This document shows positions 55,084 to 64,000 of a DNA stretch of 64,000 bases, one piece after another. The position numbers and the translations under genes were made by a program. The notes beneath the pieces are model-generated. The model had not been told where the DNA came from. It ran no database searches and saw nothing but the letters and a program-made list of their open reading frames with translations. The first letter of the stretch is position 1, and each line of letters opens with the position of its first letter. Location: the NCBI RefSeq assembly GCF_900176485.1, contig NZ_FWYD01000005.1:62001-126000 (forward strand), read 5' to 3'. The DNA comes from Primorskyibacter flagellatus. Its GTDB lineage: Bacteria; Pseudomonadota; Alphaproteobacteria; Rhodobacterales; Rhodobacteraceae.

Positions 55084-56213
55084 GTGGCCTCCGCGATTTC
55101 AAATGGTGTCAGATGCCGGTAGGCGATGGCTCGGCGGTGCAATGTAAAGGCCACGTCCAGCCCGCCATCGGGCGATTCCAGCAGTGCCGGGTAAGAAAGT
55201 TCCTGATTCCGGCCATCCTCACTGTTGTTGCTGAGGCACGTTCCGGTGCTTTCGGCGACGGTAATGCTGCGTGGGAAGGTCTGTCCATCATCTTCCGAGA
55301 AAGCGACGATAAGCGGCGCGCGAGGGACGCCCCAGATCGGGGTGCAGCCGCCAGTCGCTTCGGGACGGTCGTCGTCGCCCAATTCGTCATAAAGTGACAC
55401 GCGTCTATCCGGGGACATGTCGGCGTTCACCGGATTGCAACACAGCGCGACGCGCCCGTCGGACAATCGGATCGCGGCGATGGAGGAGTTGTTGTTGGGC
55501 ATCGAGGTGGCCGAAGGCTCTGACCACGTTTCGCCGCCATCCAAGCTGACAGTACGATGCACGAAGTCGGATTGCCGGCGGCGGAAAAAGGCCAGCAGCT
55601 TGCCGTTCCCCGGCACAATCGTCATGTGAACACATCCGGTAGAGCCGGGAACCTCTACGCGCCGCCACGATTTGCCCGCATCCTCGCTGATCGCGACAGA
55701 GGCTGTATCATGACGCCCGGTCCAGCGCGCCCCGTCTTTGGGCGTGCAGTGAAATAGCGGCAAAAGCCAGGCCCCGTCGTCGCGGATCATTGGCCTCGCG
55801 CGGACAAAGCTGCCACCGGGCAACGGAAGATCCTGTGGCGTTTGCCCGATTTCGCGCATCCGCACGACGCAGCGATCCTGATCGCCTCCGGGCTGGGCGG
55901 TATGAAACAGCAGAGTGCGCCCATCCGGAGCGTAAAAAAGGACCGGATTCTGTTCCGACCGGTCCGGATCATCCGTCAGTTGTTCTGCGGCCGACCAGGT
56001 GTCGCCTGCCAGCCGACTGCGAAAAATGCAGATGTCCGCCTTGCCTTCCAGACTGCCGCCGAACCAGACACAGCTCAATTGTCCTTGCGGCGAACGCGTC
56101 AGGAAAGCTGCATGATTTTGTACACGGGGCGAGCCCAGCACTGCATGCCTGTCCGCGATGCGCCCGGTCATGGCGCGCGCAATATCTGCGGGGGCTTTGG
56201 GGAAGGACAACAT
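55080..56213 (-). CDS. Sialidase-like BNR-repeat protein, no signal peptide
   Basis: A 377-residue six-bladed propeller type protein. At least three Asp-box (BNR) loops are visible: [21 protein letters not shown] and [11 protein letters not shown]. Bacterial sialidases normally carry a signal peptide and an FRIP motif; here the N-terminus is plain ([17 protein letters not shown]) and only FVRARP resembles the Arg loop. The ATG at 56213 has CGGAG six bases upstream. It is first in a four-gene operon with PdxA-, DapA- and ADH-family genes. It may hydrolyse or isomerise a cytoplasmic sugar-acid derivative. Confidence 0.8.
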   Translation of the reverse strand: MLSFPKAPADIARAMTGRIADRHAVLGSPRVQNHAAFLTRSPQGQLSCVWFGGSLEGKADICIFRSRLAGDTWSAAEQLTDDPDRSEQNPVLFYAPDGRTLLFHTAQPGGDQDRCVVRMREIGQTPQDLPLPGGSFVRARPMIRDDGAWLLPLFHCTPKDGARWTGRHDTASVAISEDAGKSWRRVEVPGSTGCVHMTIVPGNGKLLAFFRRRQSDFVHRTVSLDGGETWSEPSATSMPNNNSSIAAIRLSDGRVALCCNPVNADMSPDRRVSLYDELGDDDRPEATGGCTPIWGVPRAPLIVAFSEDDGQTFPRSITVAESTGTCLSNNSEDGRNQELSYPALLESPDGGLDVAFTLHRRAIAYRHLTPFEIAEAT

Positions 56214-56258
56214 GAGGACTCCGCGTTGATTGGGACGCAACAATTGCGGCAGAAAATA

Positions 56259-56412
56259 AACAGTTGTCAAGTTGAAAAGTTCATTTCGGCGTAAGATGAA
56301 TGTAGGTGTGTAGTCATTATATATTGTAAATAAAGGATAAATTATGCATCATTGTTTTCGAAGAAATGAAGTTAATACAACAGTTGACAAATAACTTTAC
56401 TTGTCGTTTCAT
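56259..56412. promoter_or_regulatory. AT-rich divergent control region with repeated ACAGTTGWCAA motif
   Basis: The 252-base gap between the sialidase-like and EamA genes is much richer in A/T than its surroundings. AACAGTTGTCAAGTTG (56259-56274) and ACAACAGTTGACAAATAAC (56377-56394) share ACAGTTGWCAA, one near each divergent gene. TTGACA at 56384-56389 with TTTCAT 17 bases later (56407-56412) can be a promoter for the EamA gene. The motif is a good candidate site for the GntR or LysR regulator of the locus. Confidence 0.5.
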
Positions 56413-56465
56413 CTGTCTGGCAGCAGTATGGTGGGCGGATTGTCCTCCCGTGGAAAGGTCTGGTA

Positions 56466-57335
56466 ATGCGCGACAAGCCTGCCATGACGGCAATTGTTCT
56501 CATGTTGTTCGTTGCGATTATCAGCGCAACGGATGCCGTGATTGTCCGGCTGCTTGCGGGTGAGATCCACCCATTCGTGATCGGTTTCACGCGCGCGGGA
56601 TTTGGTCTTTTGGCGATGCTGCCATGGATGATGAAGCGTCCGCATATCCTGAAAACCAAGCGCTACGGGCTTCACGCATTGCGCGCGGGATTGAAGCTGT
56701 TGTCGCTGGTGGCACTGTTCGCGGCCCTGGCCGGTGCGCCGCTGGCCTCTGTGACGGCGATCGGCTTTGCTGCGCCTGTATTCGTGACCGTTGGCGCGTG
56801 GTTCCTGTTGGCAGAGCAGCCAAGGCCGCTTCGGATATTTTCGGCGGCACTTGGCTTTGTCGGTGTCGTGGTGATCCTCAAGCCCGCGATGGTGGGCGGT
56901 GCAACGGCAACTGCGCTGTGGCTGGCGCTGCTGTCTGCATTGTTGGTGGCGACCATTCAGTTGATCTTGAAGGTCATGGGCCGCACCGAAGGCGCCGAGA
57001 CTTTGGTTGCGTGGAACCTAATCACCATGGTGCCGCTGGCGGTATTGCCTGCGATTTATTTCTGGACCACACCGACGCTGTTGCAGTGGGGTTTGCTGGC
57101 GCTGCAAGGCTCGCTTGGGGCGATCAATCAGGTGGCGGTCACGCGGGCCTTCCAGCTTGGCGAAGCATCACTGGTGGCCCCGATGGATTTTCTGCGGCTG
57201 CCGCTTGTCGCGGCGCTTGCCTACATGCTGTTTGGAGAGGTGGCCGGGCTGGCCACATGGGTCGGGGCGTCACTCATCTTTGTTTCCATCGCGCTGATGG
57301 CATCGACCGCGCGCAGCAAGTTGTCGCCGGAGTGA
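56466..57335 (+). CDS. EamA/DMT-family transporter
   Basis: A 289-residue polytopic protein with about ten membrane helices in two EamA repeats. The first repeat ends around RPLRIFSAALGFVGVVVILKP; the second holds NQVAVTRAFQLGEASLVAPMDFLRLPLVAALAYMLFGEV. These carriers export metabolites such as amino acids, or occasionally import small organics. It faces the sialidase-like gene across the control region and is followed after 191 bases by a peptide-type ABC importer on the same strand. Confidence 0.9.
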   Translation: MRDKPAMTAIVLMLFVAIISATDAVIVRLLAGEIHPFVIGFTRAGFGLLAMLPWMMKRPHILKTKRYGLHALRAGLKLLSLVALFAALAGAPLASVTAIGFAAPVFVTVGAWFLLAEQPRPLRIFSAALGFVGVVVILKPAMVGGATATALWLALLSALLVATIQLILKVMGRTEGAETLVAWNLITMVPLAVLPAIYFWTTPTLLQWGLLALQGSLGAINQVAVTRAFQLGEASLVAPMDFLRLPLVAALAYMLFGEVAGLATWVGASLIFVSIALMASTARSKLSPE

Positions 57336-57526
57336 TGTTGTTCGGGGTTAGAATGATATAAGATTAGCATCACCGTGCATCAAAGTATGTTTCACGGGGG
57401 CTTCGCACTGTAGTAGAGTTTTTGAAGGAAAGCGCGTCAGAAAAGAACGGCGCACCCGAGAAACGGCCGGGTCAGGCAGCGATACCCGGTACGAAAAATA
57501 CGCTGCATGACACGGAGGAGACCTGA

Positions 57527-59029
57527 ATGAACATTCGATCCTATCTCTACGGAAGCGCCATAGCGCTCGCCACGGCCGTTCCGGCGTTTGCACAGGACAG
57601 TGACGTGACCATCGTCCTCAACGAGGATCTGGAAACGGTCGAGCCTTGCATGACCTCGCAGTCCAATATCGGTCGTGTGATCCAGCAGAACATCTCGGAA
57701 ACGCTGGTCGAGCTGAACACCTCGGATGGCAGCCTGATGCCCCGGCTCGCAGAAAGCTGGGAGGCGGTTGATGAAGGCACATGGCGTTTCGCGCTTCGGC
57801 AGGGCGTCAGCTTTTCGGACGGGTCGGCATTTGATGCGGCCGATGTGGTCCAAAGCTATGAACGTGCCGTATCCGACAAGATCGCCTGCGAGATCGGGGC
57901 AAAGTATTTCGGCGGCATGACGCTGGACATGAATGTCGTTGACGACCACACGCTTGAAATCACATCGGACCCGGCGCAGCCGATCCTGCCGTTGCTGATG
58001 TCGACCCTGACCATCGTTCCGTCTGAAACGCCGTTCGAGTTCGTGCAGCAGCCCGTAGGCACCGGACCCTATGAGATGACCGAGCGCAATGTCGGCCAGA
58101 ACATCACGCTGGAGCGTCGCGACGATTACTGGGGCGAGACCCCGGCAGTGACAAAGGCCACCTATAAGTTCCGGTCCGACGATGCGGTGCGTGCCGCGAT
58201 GGTCGCGACCGGCGAGGCCGACATCGTGCCGCTGATCGGTCAGGAGCAGGCGACAAACCCCGCAACGGACTTCGCATATCCGAATTCGGAAACCACCTAC
58301 CTGCGGGTCGATCACGGGGTTGCACCGCTCGATGACATCCGGGTGCGCAAGGCCATGAACATGGCCGTGGACCGAGATGCCTTCCTGGGCACGCTGCTGC
58401 CGCAGGACGCCGTCCCCGCGACCCATATGGTGCCGCCCTCGACCCTCGGCTTCAACAGCGACCTGTCGCCCTGGCCCTACGACCCCGATCAGGCCCGCGC
58501 GCTTCTGGAAGAGGCCAAGGCCGACGGTGTTCCGGTAGATGCCGAAATCACCATGATCGCACGGATCGGCAATTTCCCCAACGTGACGGAAGTGGCCGAG
58601 GCGCTGACCCAGATGTTCGGGGATGTCGGTTTCAACGTCGATCTTCGGATGTACGAGGTGGCGGAATGGATCGATTTCTACTCCAAACCATTCGCCGAGG
58701 GCCGGGGACCGTCCGTATTGCTGGCGATGCATGACAACAGCCGGGGCGATCCGGTATTCTCGATGTTCTTCAAATACGCCTGTGAAGGGCTTCAGTCGGG
58801 CTTCTGCTCGCCAGAGCTCGATCAGATCATGGCCGACGCGACCGCCGCCACCGGTGACGACCGCGCCGCTGCCTGGAAGGAGGCCTTCGCGATGATCCAC
58901 AACGATATCGTGGCGGATGTGTTCCTGTTCCACATGGTCGGTTTCAGCCGCGTGGCCGAGCGTCTGGACTTCACCCCGACCATCGCCACCAACTCCGAGC
59001 TTCAGTTGGCGCAGATCAATTTCAAGTAA
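57527..59029 (+). CDS. ABC transporter substrate-binding protein (SBP_bac_5 / oligopeptide type)
   Basis: A 500-residue periplasmic protein with signal peptide ending VPAFAQ. The fold markers are FALRQGVSFSDGSAFDAADVVQSYERAV, PVGTGPYEMTE and VDRDAFLGTLLP, as in DppA/OppA-type proteins that bind peptides, opines, nickel or sugar-acid oligomers. GGAGGAG lies seven bases before the ATG. It heads the ABC operon and defines the substrate, which by context may be the compound broken down by the neighbouring enzymes. Confidence 0.92.
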   Translation: MNIRSYLYGSAIALATAVPAFAQDSDVTIVLNEDLETVEPCMTSQSNIGRVIQQNISETLVELNTSDGSLMPRLAESWEAVDEGTWRFALRQGVSFSDGSAFDAADVVQSYERAVSDKIACEIGAKYFGGMTLDMNVVDDHTLEITSDPAQPILPLLMSTLTIVPSETPFEFVQQPVGTGPYEMTERNVGQNITLERRDDYWGETPAVTKATYKFRSDDAVRAAMVATGEADIVPLIGQEQATNPATDFAYPNSETTYLRVDHGVAPLDDIRVRKAMNMAVDRDAFLGTLLPQDAVPATHMVPPSTLGFNSDLSPWPYDPDQARALLEEAKADGVPVDAEITMIARIGNFPNVTEVAEALTQMFGDVGFNVDLRMYEVAEWIDFYSKPFAEGRGPSVLLAMHDNSRGDPVFSMFFKYACEGLQSGFCSPELDQIMADATAATGDDRAAAWKEAFAMIHNDIVADVFLFHMVGFSRVAERLDFTPTIATNSELQLAQINFK

Positions 59030-59042
59030 CGCCTTGAGATTA

Positions 59043-59070
59043 CCGGAAGGCGCATCCGCCCGCCTTCCGG
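59043..59070 (+). ncRNA. Intra-operon stem-loop after the binding-protein gene
   Basis: Arms CCGGAAGGCG (59043-59052) and CGCCTTCCGG (59061-59070) pair perfectly over ten bases with an eight-base loop and no T-run. Such hairpins between an importer's binding-protein gene and its permease usually stabilise the first message or lower downstream expression. Confidence 0.7.
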
Positions 59071-59095
59071 ACCCAACACCACGGAGCCTCGTGTC

Positions 59096-60010
59096 ATGAA
59101 GTCGTTTCTGACCAAGCGTGCCTATGCCAGCTTGATATCGCTGCTGTTTCTGGTCGTCGCAGTGTTCTTTCTGTCACGGCTGACGGGCGACCCGACGAAC
59201 TTGTATCTGCCGGTCGATGCCAGCCTGGAAGCGCGCGAGAATTTCCGAGCCCTGCATGGGCTGAACGATCCGCTAATCGTCCAGTTCGGGCGGTATCTGG
59301 CGGATCTCGCAATGCTTGATTTCGGCGAGTCGATCCGCCGCTCGCGCCCCGCGTTGGACGTGGTGCTGGAAGCGTTCGAGTGGACGCTGATACTTGCCGC
59401 CATCACGATGGCTATCGTTACCATTTCAGCCATCGTGATCGGCTCTCTGGCTGCTTTTCGGGTCGGCGGATTGTTTGACCGCACGGCAACGTTCTTTTCC
59501 CTGATCGGTGCCAGCGCCCCGGACTTCTGGATCGCCATCGTGGCTATCGTGCTGTTTTCGGTCAATCTGGGATGGTTGCCGACCTCTGGCACCGGCACGG
59601 TCTGGCATTGGATCATGCCCATCGGAGTGCTTTTCATCCGCCCCTTCGGGCTGATCCTGCAAGTTGTGCGCGGGTCGATGATAACCGCGCTCGGGTCGGC
59701 CTATGTCAAAACCGCACGCGCCAAGGGGGTCGCCTCGCGTCCGATCATCTTCGTGCATGCGTTGCGCAATGCGATGCTGCCGGTGATCACTGTTATCGGC
59801 GATCAGGCCGCCGCCATTCTGAATGGTGCCGTCGTGGTCGAGACGATCTTCGGCTTTCCCGGTGTCGGCAAACTGATGATCGACAGCATCCTGCAACGTG
59901 ACTTCGCGGTCGTTCTGGCGGCCATCATGGTGACGGCTCTTGCGATCTTCGTTATGAACCTGCTGATCGATCTGGCGTATTCCGTGCTCGATCCGCGCAT
60001 CCGGTATTGA
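59096..60010 (+). CDS. ABC transporter permease (DppB type)
   Basis: A 304-residue inner-membrane subunit with six hydrophobic helices. The N-terminal part has RLTGDPTNLYLPVDAS, and the DppB/OppB loop reads TARAKGVASRPIIFVHALRNAMLPVITVIG, where the EAA-type coupling helix contacts the ATPase. It forms the channel with the following permease, separated by seven bases, downstream of the stem-loop. Confidence 0.93.
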   Translation: MKSFLTKRAYASLISLLFLVVAVFFLSRLTGDPTNLYLPVDASLEARENFRALHGLNDPLIVQFGRYLADLAMLDFGESIRRSRPALDVVLEAFEWTLILAAITMAIVTISAIVIGSLAAFRVGGLFDRTATFFSLIGASAPDFWIAIVAIVLFSVNLGWLPTSGTGTVWHWIMPIGVLFIRPFGLILQVVRGSMITALGSAYVKTARAKGVASRPIIFVHALRNAMLPVITVIGDQAAAILNGAVVVETIFGFPGVGKLMIDSILQRDFAVVLAAIMVTALAIFVMNLLIDLAYSVLDPRIRY

Positions 60011-60017
60011 GGTGCCG

Positions 60018-60941
60018 ATGACCCATACCCCCCCAAAAAGCGCCGCGGTCAAGGAAAAAAGCAAGCTTGCTGCGTTCTGGTCGATGCTGCTGGCCGACAA
60101 GCTTGCGCTGGCCGCTGTGATCTTTCTGCTGATCGTCATCACCTGCGCCTTCATCGGCCCGTTCTTTCTGGAATATGACGCAGGACGACAAAACCTGCGT
60201 GGTCGTAACGCGCCGCCGTTTGATCTCTCGCGCGGCTGGCAATTTTTCCTTGGCGGCGACCAGTTGGGCCGCCCGCTTCTGGCGCGGATCATCGTTGCGG
60301 CGCATAACACCATGATGGTGGCGGGCGGCTCTGTCGTGACCGCCATGGCGGTCGGGGCCACTCTGGGCCTGATCGCGGGAAATTCGCGCGGTCGCGCGGG
60401 GCAGATCATACCGCGTTTGGCGGATGTGATCATGTCGTTTCCATCGCTGCTGCTGGCGGTGATCGTATTGTACATGCTGGAGCCGTCGGTGGGGAACATC
60501 ATCATCGTTCTGGCGATCACCCGCATCCCGATCTACCTGCGTACCACGCGCGCCGAAATTCTGGAGGTCCGCGAACGCATGTTCGTGCAGGCGGCCAAGG
60601 TGATGGGTGCGTCGGAGATGCGGATCATCTTCCGTCATATGCTGCCGGTGATTTTCCCGACGCTTCTGACCATCGCGACGCTGGATTTTGCCTTCGTCAT
60701 GCTGGCGGAAAGCGCCTTGTCCTTTCTTGGCATCGGCATTCAACCGCCAGAAATTACCTGGGGCCTGATGGTCAGTCAGGGGCGGCCTTATCTGACCACC
60801 GCATGGTGGCTGTCTTTCTGGCCGGGTCTGGCAATCGTTTTGACGACACTCAGCCTCAACTTGCTGTCGAACTGGATGCGCACAGCGCTGGACCCGCAGC
60901 AACGCTGGCGTCTGGAAATCGGAGACAAGAAGAATGGGTGA
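60018..60941 (+). CDS. ABC transporter permease (DppC type)
   Basis: A 307-residue second channel subunit. Typical features are GPFFLEYDA near the first helix, FFLGGDQLGRPLLARIIVAAHNTM and the coupling loop VQAAKVMGASEMRIIFRHMLPVIFPTLL. The ATG at 60018 has GAGG six bases upstream and is preferred over the GTG at 60012. Its end overlaps the ATPase gene by eight bases, so the two are translationally coupled. Confidence 0.92.
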   Translation: MTHTPPKSAAVKEKSKLAAFWSMLLADKLALAAVIFLLIVITCAFIGPFFLEYDAGRQNLRGRNAPPFDLSRGWQFFLGGDQLGRPLLARIIVAAHNTMMVAGGSVVTAMAVGATLGLIAGNSRGRAGQIIPRLADVIMSFPSLLLAVIVLYMLEPSVGNIIIVLAITRIPIYLRTTRAEILEVRERMFVQAAKVMGASEMRIIFRHMLPVIFPTLLTIATLDFAFVMLAESALSFLGIGIQPPEITWGLMVSQGRPYLTTAWWLSFWPGLAIVLTTLSLNLLSNWMRTALDPQQRWRLEIGDKKNG

Positions 60942-62553
60942 CCACCTACTCGAAGTGCAGGATCTGTCGGTTACTTTCCACACGGTGCGCGGCCCGGTGC
61001 ATGCGGTGCGCGATGTCAGCTGGCATCTGGATCGCGGCGAAGTGCTGGCGATCCTGGGTGAAAGCGGGTCCGGAAAATCGGTCTCCGCTTCGGCCGTCAT
61101 GGATCTGATCGACATCCCGCCGGGCGAAATCTCCAGCGGGCGCATCCTGTTCGAAGGGCGCGATTTGTTGACGATGAGCCGTGACGAGCGACGCATGATC
61201 AACGGCAAGCGGATCGCGATGATCTTTCAGGATCCGCTTAGTCACCTAAACCCGGTCTACAGCGTCGGCTGGCAGATCGAGGAAACGATGGTCATCCACG
61301 GCACGTCGCGTAGCGAGGCCAGGGCCGAGACGGTCAGGTTGCTGCGCAAGGTCGGCATCCCCGACCCCGAAGGTGCCGCGAAAAAATATCCGCATCAGTT
61401 TTCCGGCGGTCAGCGGCAACGGTTGATGATTGCCATGGCGCTTGCCCTGCGGCCTGACGTGCTGATCGCGGATGAGCCGACCACGGCGCTGGATGTCACC
61501 GTGCAGGCGCAGATTCTGGCTTTGCTGGAAGAATTGCAGACGGAAACCGGGATGGGCCTTCTGATCATCACCCACGATCTGGGTGTGGTCGCAGAGATGG
61601 CGCACCGCGTTGTGGTGATGAATGGCGGCCAGATCGTCGAAACGGGCAGTGCTGCGCAAGTCTATCACACTCCGCAGCACCCCTATACGCAAAAGCTGAT
61701 CGCGGCAGCGCCCGGTCAGGGGGACATGTCGCTTGGCGTGGCCGAGCAGGAGCCGCTTTTGCGGCTGACGGATGTGAAAAAGAACTATGGCGATTTTGCG
61801 GCCCTGAAGGGCATCAGCTTTGATCTGCTGGCTGGGGAAACCCTCGCCGTTGTGGGTGAAAGCGGATCGGGCAAATCGACCATGGCGAAGGTTCTGTTGC
61901 GGCTCGAAGAGGCGTCTGGCGGCAAGGCCGAGTACGAGGGACGAGATCTCTTCGCGCTCAGCCCGGCTGAATTGTTTGAAATGCGCCGCGACATCCAGAT
62001 GGTGTTTCAGGATCCGACACAAAGCCTGAACCCCGGCATGTCGGTCTACGATCTGATCTCCGAGGCGTGGGTGATCCACCGTGAAATCCTGTCTAAAGAC
62101 AAATGGAAGGCCCGCGTTGCGGAACTGCTGGAACAGGTCGGGTTGCAGGCCGAACATATGCACCGCTACCCGCATCAGTTCTCGGGCGGGCAGCGCCAGC
62201 GGATTGCCATTGCGCGGGCGCTTGCGTTGGAGCCGCGGATCATTGTCTGCGACGAGGCGGTTTCGGCGCTGGACGTGTCGATCCAGGCGCAGGTGATCGA
62301 ATTGCTTGACAGTTTGCGCCAAGAGCTTGGCCTGAGCTACATATTCATCGCGCATGACCTGCCGGTGGTCCGCGATTTTGCCGACCGGGTGATTGTCATG
62401 CAGGGCGGCGAGATCGTCGAACAGGGCAGCGTTCGGCAGATATTCGAGGCACCTAGGATGCGCTACACCCAAGAACTTCTGGCTGCGAGTCTGAACCCCG
62501 ACCCCGAGGTGCAGGCCGCGCGACGCGTAAAACGACTGGAGATGGCTCAATGA
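60934..62553 (+). CDS. Fused dipeptide-type ABC ATPase (DppD-DppF)
   Basis: A 539-residue protein with two full ABC domains. Both have Walker A GESGSGKS and signature FSGGQRQR; Walker B motifs are [13 protein letters not shown] and [13 protein letters not shown], the latter with Ala-Val in place of Pro-Thr. The oligopeptide C-terminal extension PQHPYTQKL ends the first half. Separate DppD and DppF genes are more usual, but such fusions (GsiA-like) are known. It overlaps the permease upstream and the hydroxyacid dehydrogenase downstream (ATGA). Confidence 0.93.
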   Translation: MGDHLLEVQDLSVTFHTVRGPVHAVRDVSWHLDRGEVLAILGESGSGKSVSASAVMDLIDIPPGEISSGRILFEGRDLLTMSRDERRMINGKRIAMIFQDPLSHLNPVYSVGWQIEETMVIHGTSRSEARAETVRLLRKVGIPDPEGAAKKYPHQFSGGQRQRLMIAMALALRPDVLIADEPTTALDVTVQAQILALLEELQTETGMGLLIITHDLGVVAEMAHRVVVMNGGQIVETGSAAQVYHTPQHPYTQKLIAAAPGQGDMSLGVAEQEPLLRLTDVKKNYGDFAALKGISFDLLAGETLAVVGESGSGKSTMAKVLLRLEEASGGKAEYEGRDLFALSPAELFEMRRDIQMVFQDPTQSLNPGMSVYDLISEAWVIHREILSKDKWKARVAELLEQVGLQAEHMHRYPHQFSGGQRQRIAIARALALEPRIIVCDEAVSALDVSIQAQVIELLDSLRQELGLSYIFIAHDLPVVRDFADRVIVMQGGEIVEQGSVRQIFEAPRMRYTQELLAASLNPDPEVQAARRVKRLEMAQ

Positions 62554-63491
62554 AACCTGACGTGATGGTTCTGTACCCGACGCGCCCAAAAGCCTGGGCG
62601 CAACTGGAAGCGGCCTATACGCTGCACCGCTACGACGAGGCTGAAGACAAGGCTGCGTTCCTGGCCGCGCACGGCCCGAAATGCCAGGGTGTCGTCACCA
62701 ATGGACATGCGAAACTGTCGCGGCAGATGGTTGAGGCTATGCCGCAGCTGAAAGTCGTCGCCTGTTCGTCGGCCGGGTACGAAGATATCGACGTGGACGC
62801 GTTGACCGACCATGGTGTGACGCTGACCAACACCTCTGTCGCTTTGTGCGATGACGTGGCCGACACGGCTATTATGTTGATGTTGGCGGCGCGGCGGGGG
62901 CTGATTGATGCACATGCCTATACGGTCGCTGGCGACTGGGGTCGCAAGGGCATGTATCCGCTGCAACACACGTTGAAAGGCGCGCGGTTGGGCATTGTCG
63001 GCATGGGCACGATCGGACAGGCGATTGCCGCGCGGTGTTCGGTCATGGGAATGCAGATCGCCTATTACGGTCGCCGCGAAAAGCCAGAGATCGCCTATCC
63101 TTATGTTGCAGACCTGACGGCGCTTGCGGCTGAAAGCGACGTGATCGTGTTGGCCGTTGCTGGCGGGGACGCAACGCGCGGGCTGATGGACGAGGCCGCG
63201 TTGAATGCGCTTGGCCCTTACGGTGTGCTGGTCAACATCGCACGCGGCAGTGTCGTGGACGAACCTGCAATGATCCGCGCGCTGAAAGACGGCAGGCTGG
63301 GGCGGGCCGGTCTGGATGTGTTTCTCAACGAACCGAACCCCGATCCAGAATTGACCGCGCTGCCCAATGTGACGCTCTATCCGCATCACGCGTCGGGGAC
63401 GGAGGAAACGCGCGATGCCATGGCGCAACTGGTCGTCGATAACCTCGCCGCATTCTATGCTGATCAGCCCTTGCTGACAGCAGTTAACTAA
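62550..63491 (+). CDS. D-isomer-specific 2-hydroxyacid dehydrogenase
   Basis: A 313-residue NAD(P) enzyme. The Rossmann motif is GIVGMGTIGQAIAA. The catalytic Arg lies in VNIARGSVVDE, the Glu in LDVFLNEPNPDPEL and the His in YPHHASGTEETR. It resembles glyoxylate/hydroxypyruvate reductase or phosphoglycerate-dehydrogenase-like enzymes, which reduce 2-keto acids. The ATGA overlap with the ABC ATPase gene places it in the transporter operon, so it probably acts on the imported compound or its breakdown product. Confidence 0.9.
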   Translation: MKPDVMVLYPTRPKAWAQLEAAYTLHRYDEAEDKAAFLAAHGPKCQGVVTNGHAKLSRQMVEAMPQLKVVACSSAGYEDIDVDALTDHGVTLTNTSVALCDDVADTAIMLMLAARRGLIDAHAYTVAGDWGRKGMYPLQHTLKGARLGIVGMGTIGQAIAARCSVMGMQIAYYGRREKPEIAYPYVADLTALAAESDVIVLAVAGGDATRGLMDEAALNALGPYGVLVNIARGSVVDEPAMIRALKDGRLGRAGLDVFLNEPNPDPELTALPNVTLYPHHASGTEETRDAMAQLVVDNLAAFYADQPLLTAVN

Positions 63492-63509
63492 CTCTGCCAC
63501 AGGAACATA

Positions 63510-64000
63510 ATGACCATATTGCACTACTTCCGCTGGGCCTTTGCCGTCACCGTGCTGGGTCTGATGCTGACGCTTTGGCTGGGCTGGACCTATTCCGGCA
63601 CTATCGCAGGCACGCTTAGCTTCTTTATGATCGGCCTTGTGCTGGCGATCCTCGAGATTTCGCTGTCCTTCGACAATGCCATCGTGAACGCCAACAAGTT
63701 GCAGACCATGACGCCGATCTGGCGACAAAGGTTTCTGACATGGGGTATCCTGATCGCCGTGTTCGGCATGCGGATCGTCTTTCCGCTTCTGATCGTGGTG
63801 ATCGCTGCGCGCATCGGCCCGATAGAGGCCGTGCGCCTCGCGGCACGCGAACCTGCCGAATATGCCCGCATCATCGGCGATGCGCATCTGTCGATTGCGG
63901 CCTTTGGCGGGGCATTTCTGATGATGGTGGCGCTCAGCTACTTTGTGGATGAGGGCAAGGAGGTTGACTGGATCGCCGCGCTGGAACGCAACATGCGCCG
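63510..64000 (+). CDS. DUF475/TerC-like integral membrane protein, 3' end outside window (partial)
   Basis: The first 163 residues are visible. Hydrophobic helices begin at WAFAVTVLGLMLTLWLGW. The segment LAILEISLSFDNAIVNANKL holds the SFDNAIV motif, shared with TerC-type metal or tellurite-related transporters. AGGA lies five bases before the ATG. It starts 18 bases after the hydroxyacid dehydrogenase stop and could be cotranscribed, but it is not a catabolic gene by type. Confidence 0.85.
   Translation, partial: MTILHYFRWAFAVTVLGLMLTLWLGWTYSGTIAGTLSFFMIGLVLAILEISLSFDNAIVNANKLQTMTPIWRQRFLTWGILIAVFGMRIVFPLLIVVIAARIGPIEAVRLAAREPAEYARIIGDAHLSIAAFGGAFLMMVALSYFVDEGKEVDWIAALERNMR

Noticed and set aside
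57437-58933. 498-codon open frame on the minus strand
   Set aside because: It is antisense to the ABC substrate-binding protein gene, which has a strong ribosome site and signal peptide.
61246-62589. 447-codon open frame on the minus strand
   Set aside because: It is antisense to the fused ABC ATPase with two complete motif sets.
62547-63887. 446-codon open frame on the minus strand
   Set aside because: It runs antisense through the hydroxyacid dehydrogenase and DUF475 genes and has His/Arg-rich composition typical of shadows.

Overview
The window looks like chromosomal DNA of a marine-type alphaproteobacterium, most likely Rhodobacteraceae (Roseobacter group). This is inferred from high GC, tight ATGA-overlap operons, a FliF-FliH-FliN-FliP / FliL-MotE flagellar block and many sugar-acid and oligopeptide ABC loci. 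No rRNA, tRNA, CRISPR array, transposase or phage gene was seen.

Layout. (1) 1-4731: a TIR-like protein open at the left edge, translationally coupled to a STAND NTPase with a membrane segment and WD40 repeats. (2) 4765-7181: a soluble GAF histidine kinase and galE. (3) 7440-19233: a sugar or sugar-acid locus. On the minus strand are a lyxose/mannose isomerase, dadA, a mannitol-DH-family reductase, fucU, an aldo/keto reductase and a GntR regulator. Divergent from these are an altronate-dehydratase-type enzyme and an RbsA/C/B-like ABC importer. (4) 19428-28053: the most unusual part, a minus-strand cassette of four coupled genes: a subtilase-fold protein whose nucleophile Ser is Thr; a trypsin-like protein with a degenerate STAND-like module; a STAND ATPase; and a trypsin-like protease fused to a DRGH nuclease. 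It reads as a protease-relay conflict (defence) system. (5) 28362-33164: flagellar genes, with the cassette directly downstream of fliP. (6) 33204-41252: a CofD-like protein, a Bcr/CflA transporter, a six-heme cytochrome and a DEAD-box helicase with a Gly/Lys-rich tail. (7) 41667-44904: divergent katG and oxyR with a palindromic operator. (8) 44990-48933: a pqiABC-type lipid transport operon with PqiA split into two genes. (9) 49350-63491: a second catabolic locus: LysR and GntR regulators, a DUF1537 four-carbon-acid kinase, iron alcohol dehydrogenase, DapA-family aldolase, PdxA-family dehydrogenase, a cytoplasmic sialidase-like protein, an EamA exporter, an oligopeptide-type ABC importer with fused ATPases, and a 2-hydroxyacid dehydrogenase. 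(10) 63510-64000: the start of a DUF475/TerC-like membrane protein.

How the parts work together. Regions 3 and 9 each combine a transporter, regulators and sugar-acid enzymes, so import and breakdown are probably co-regulated. In region 3 the enzymes fit oxidation, dehydration or isomerisation of an aldose or uronate. In region 9 the kinase plus PdxA pair fits D-threonate/D-erythronate breakdown to dihydroxyacetone phosphate. Regions 1 and 4 both hold NTPase switches with effector or protease domains, which is typical of phage-defence proteins. All functional statements come from reading the translated sequence; no database search was run.
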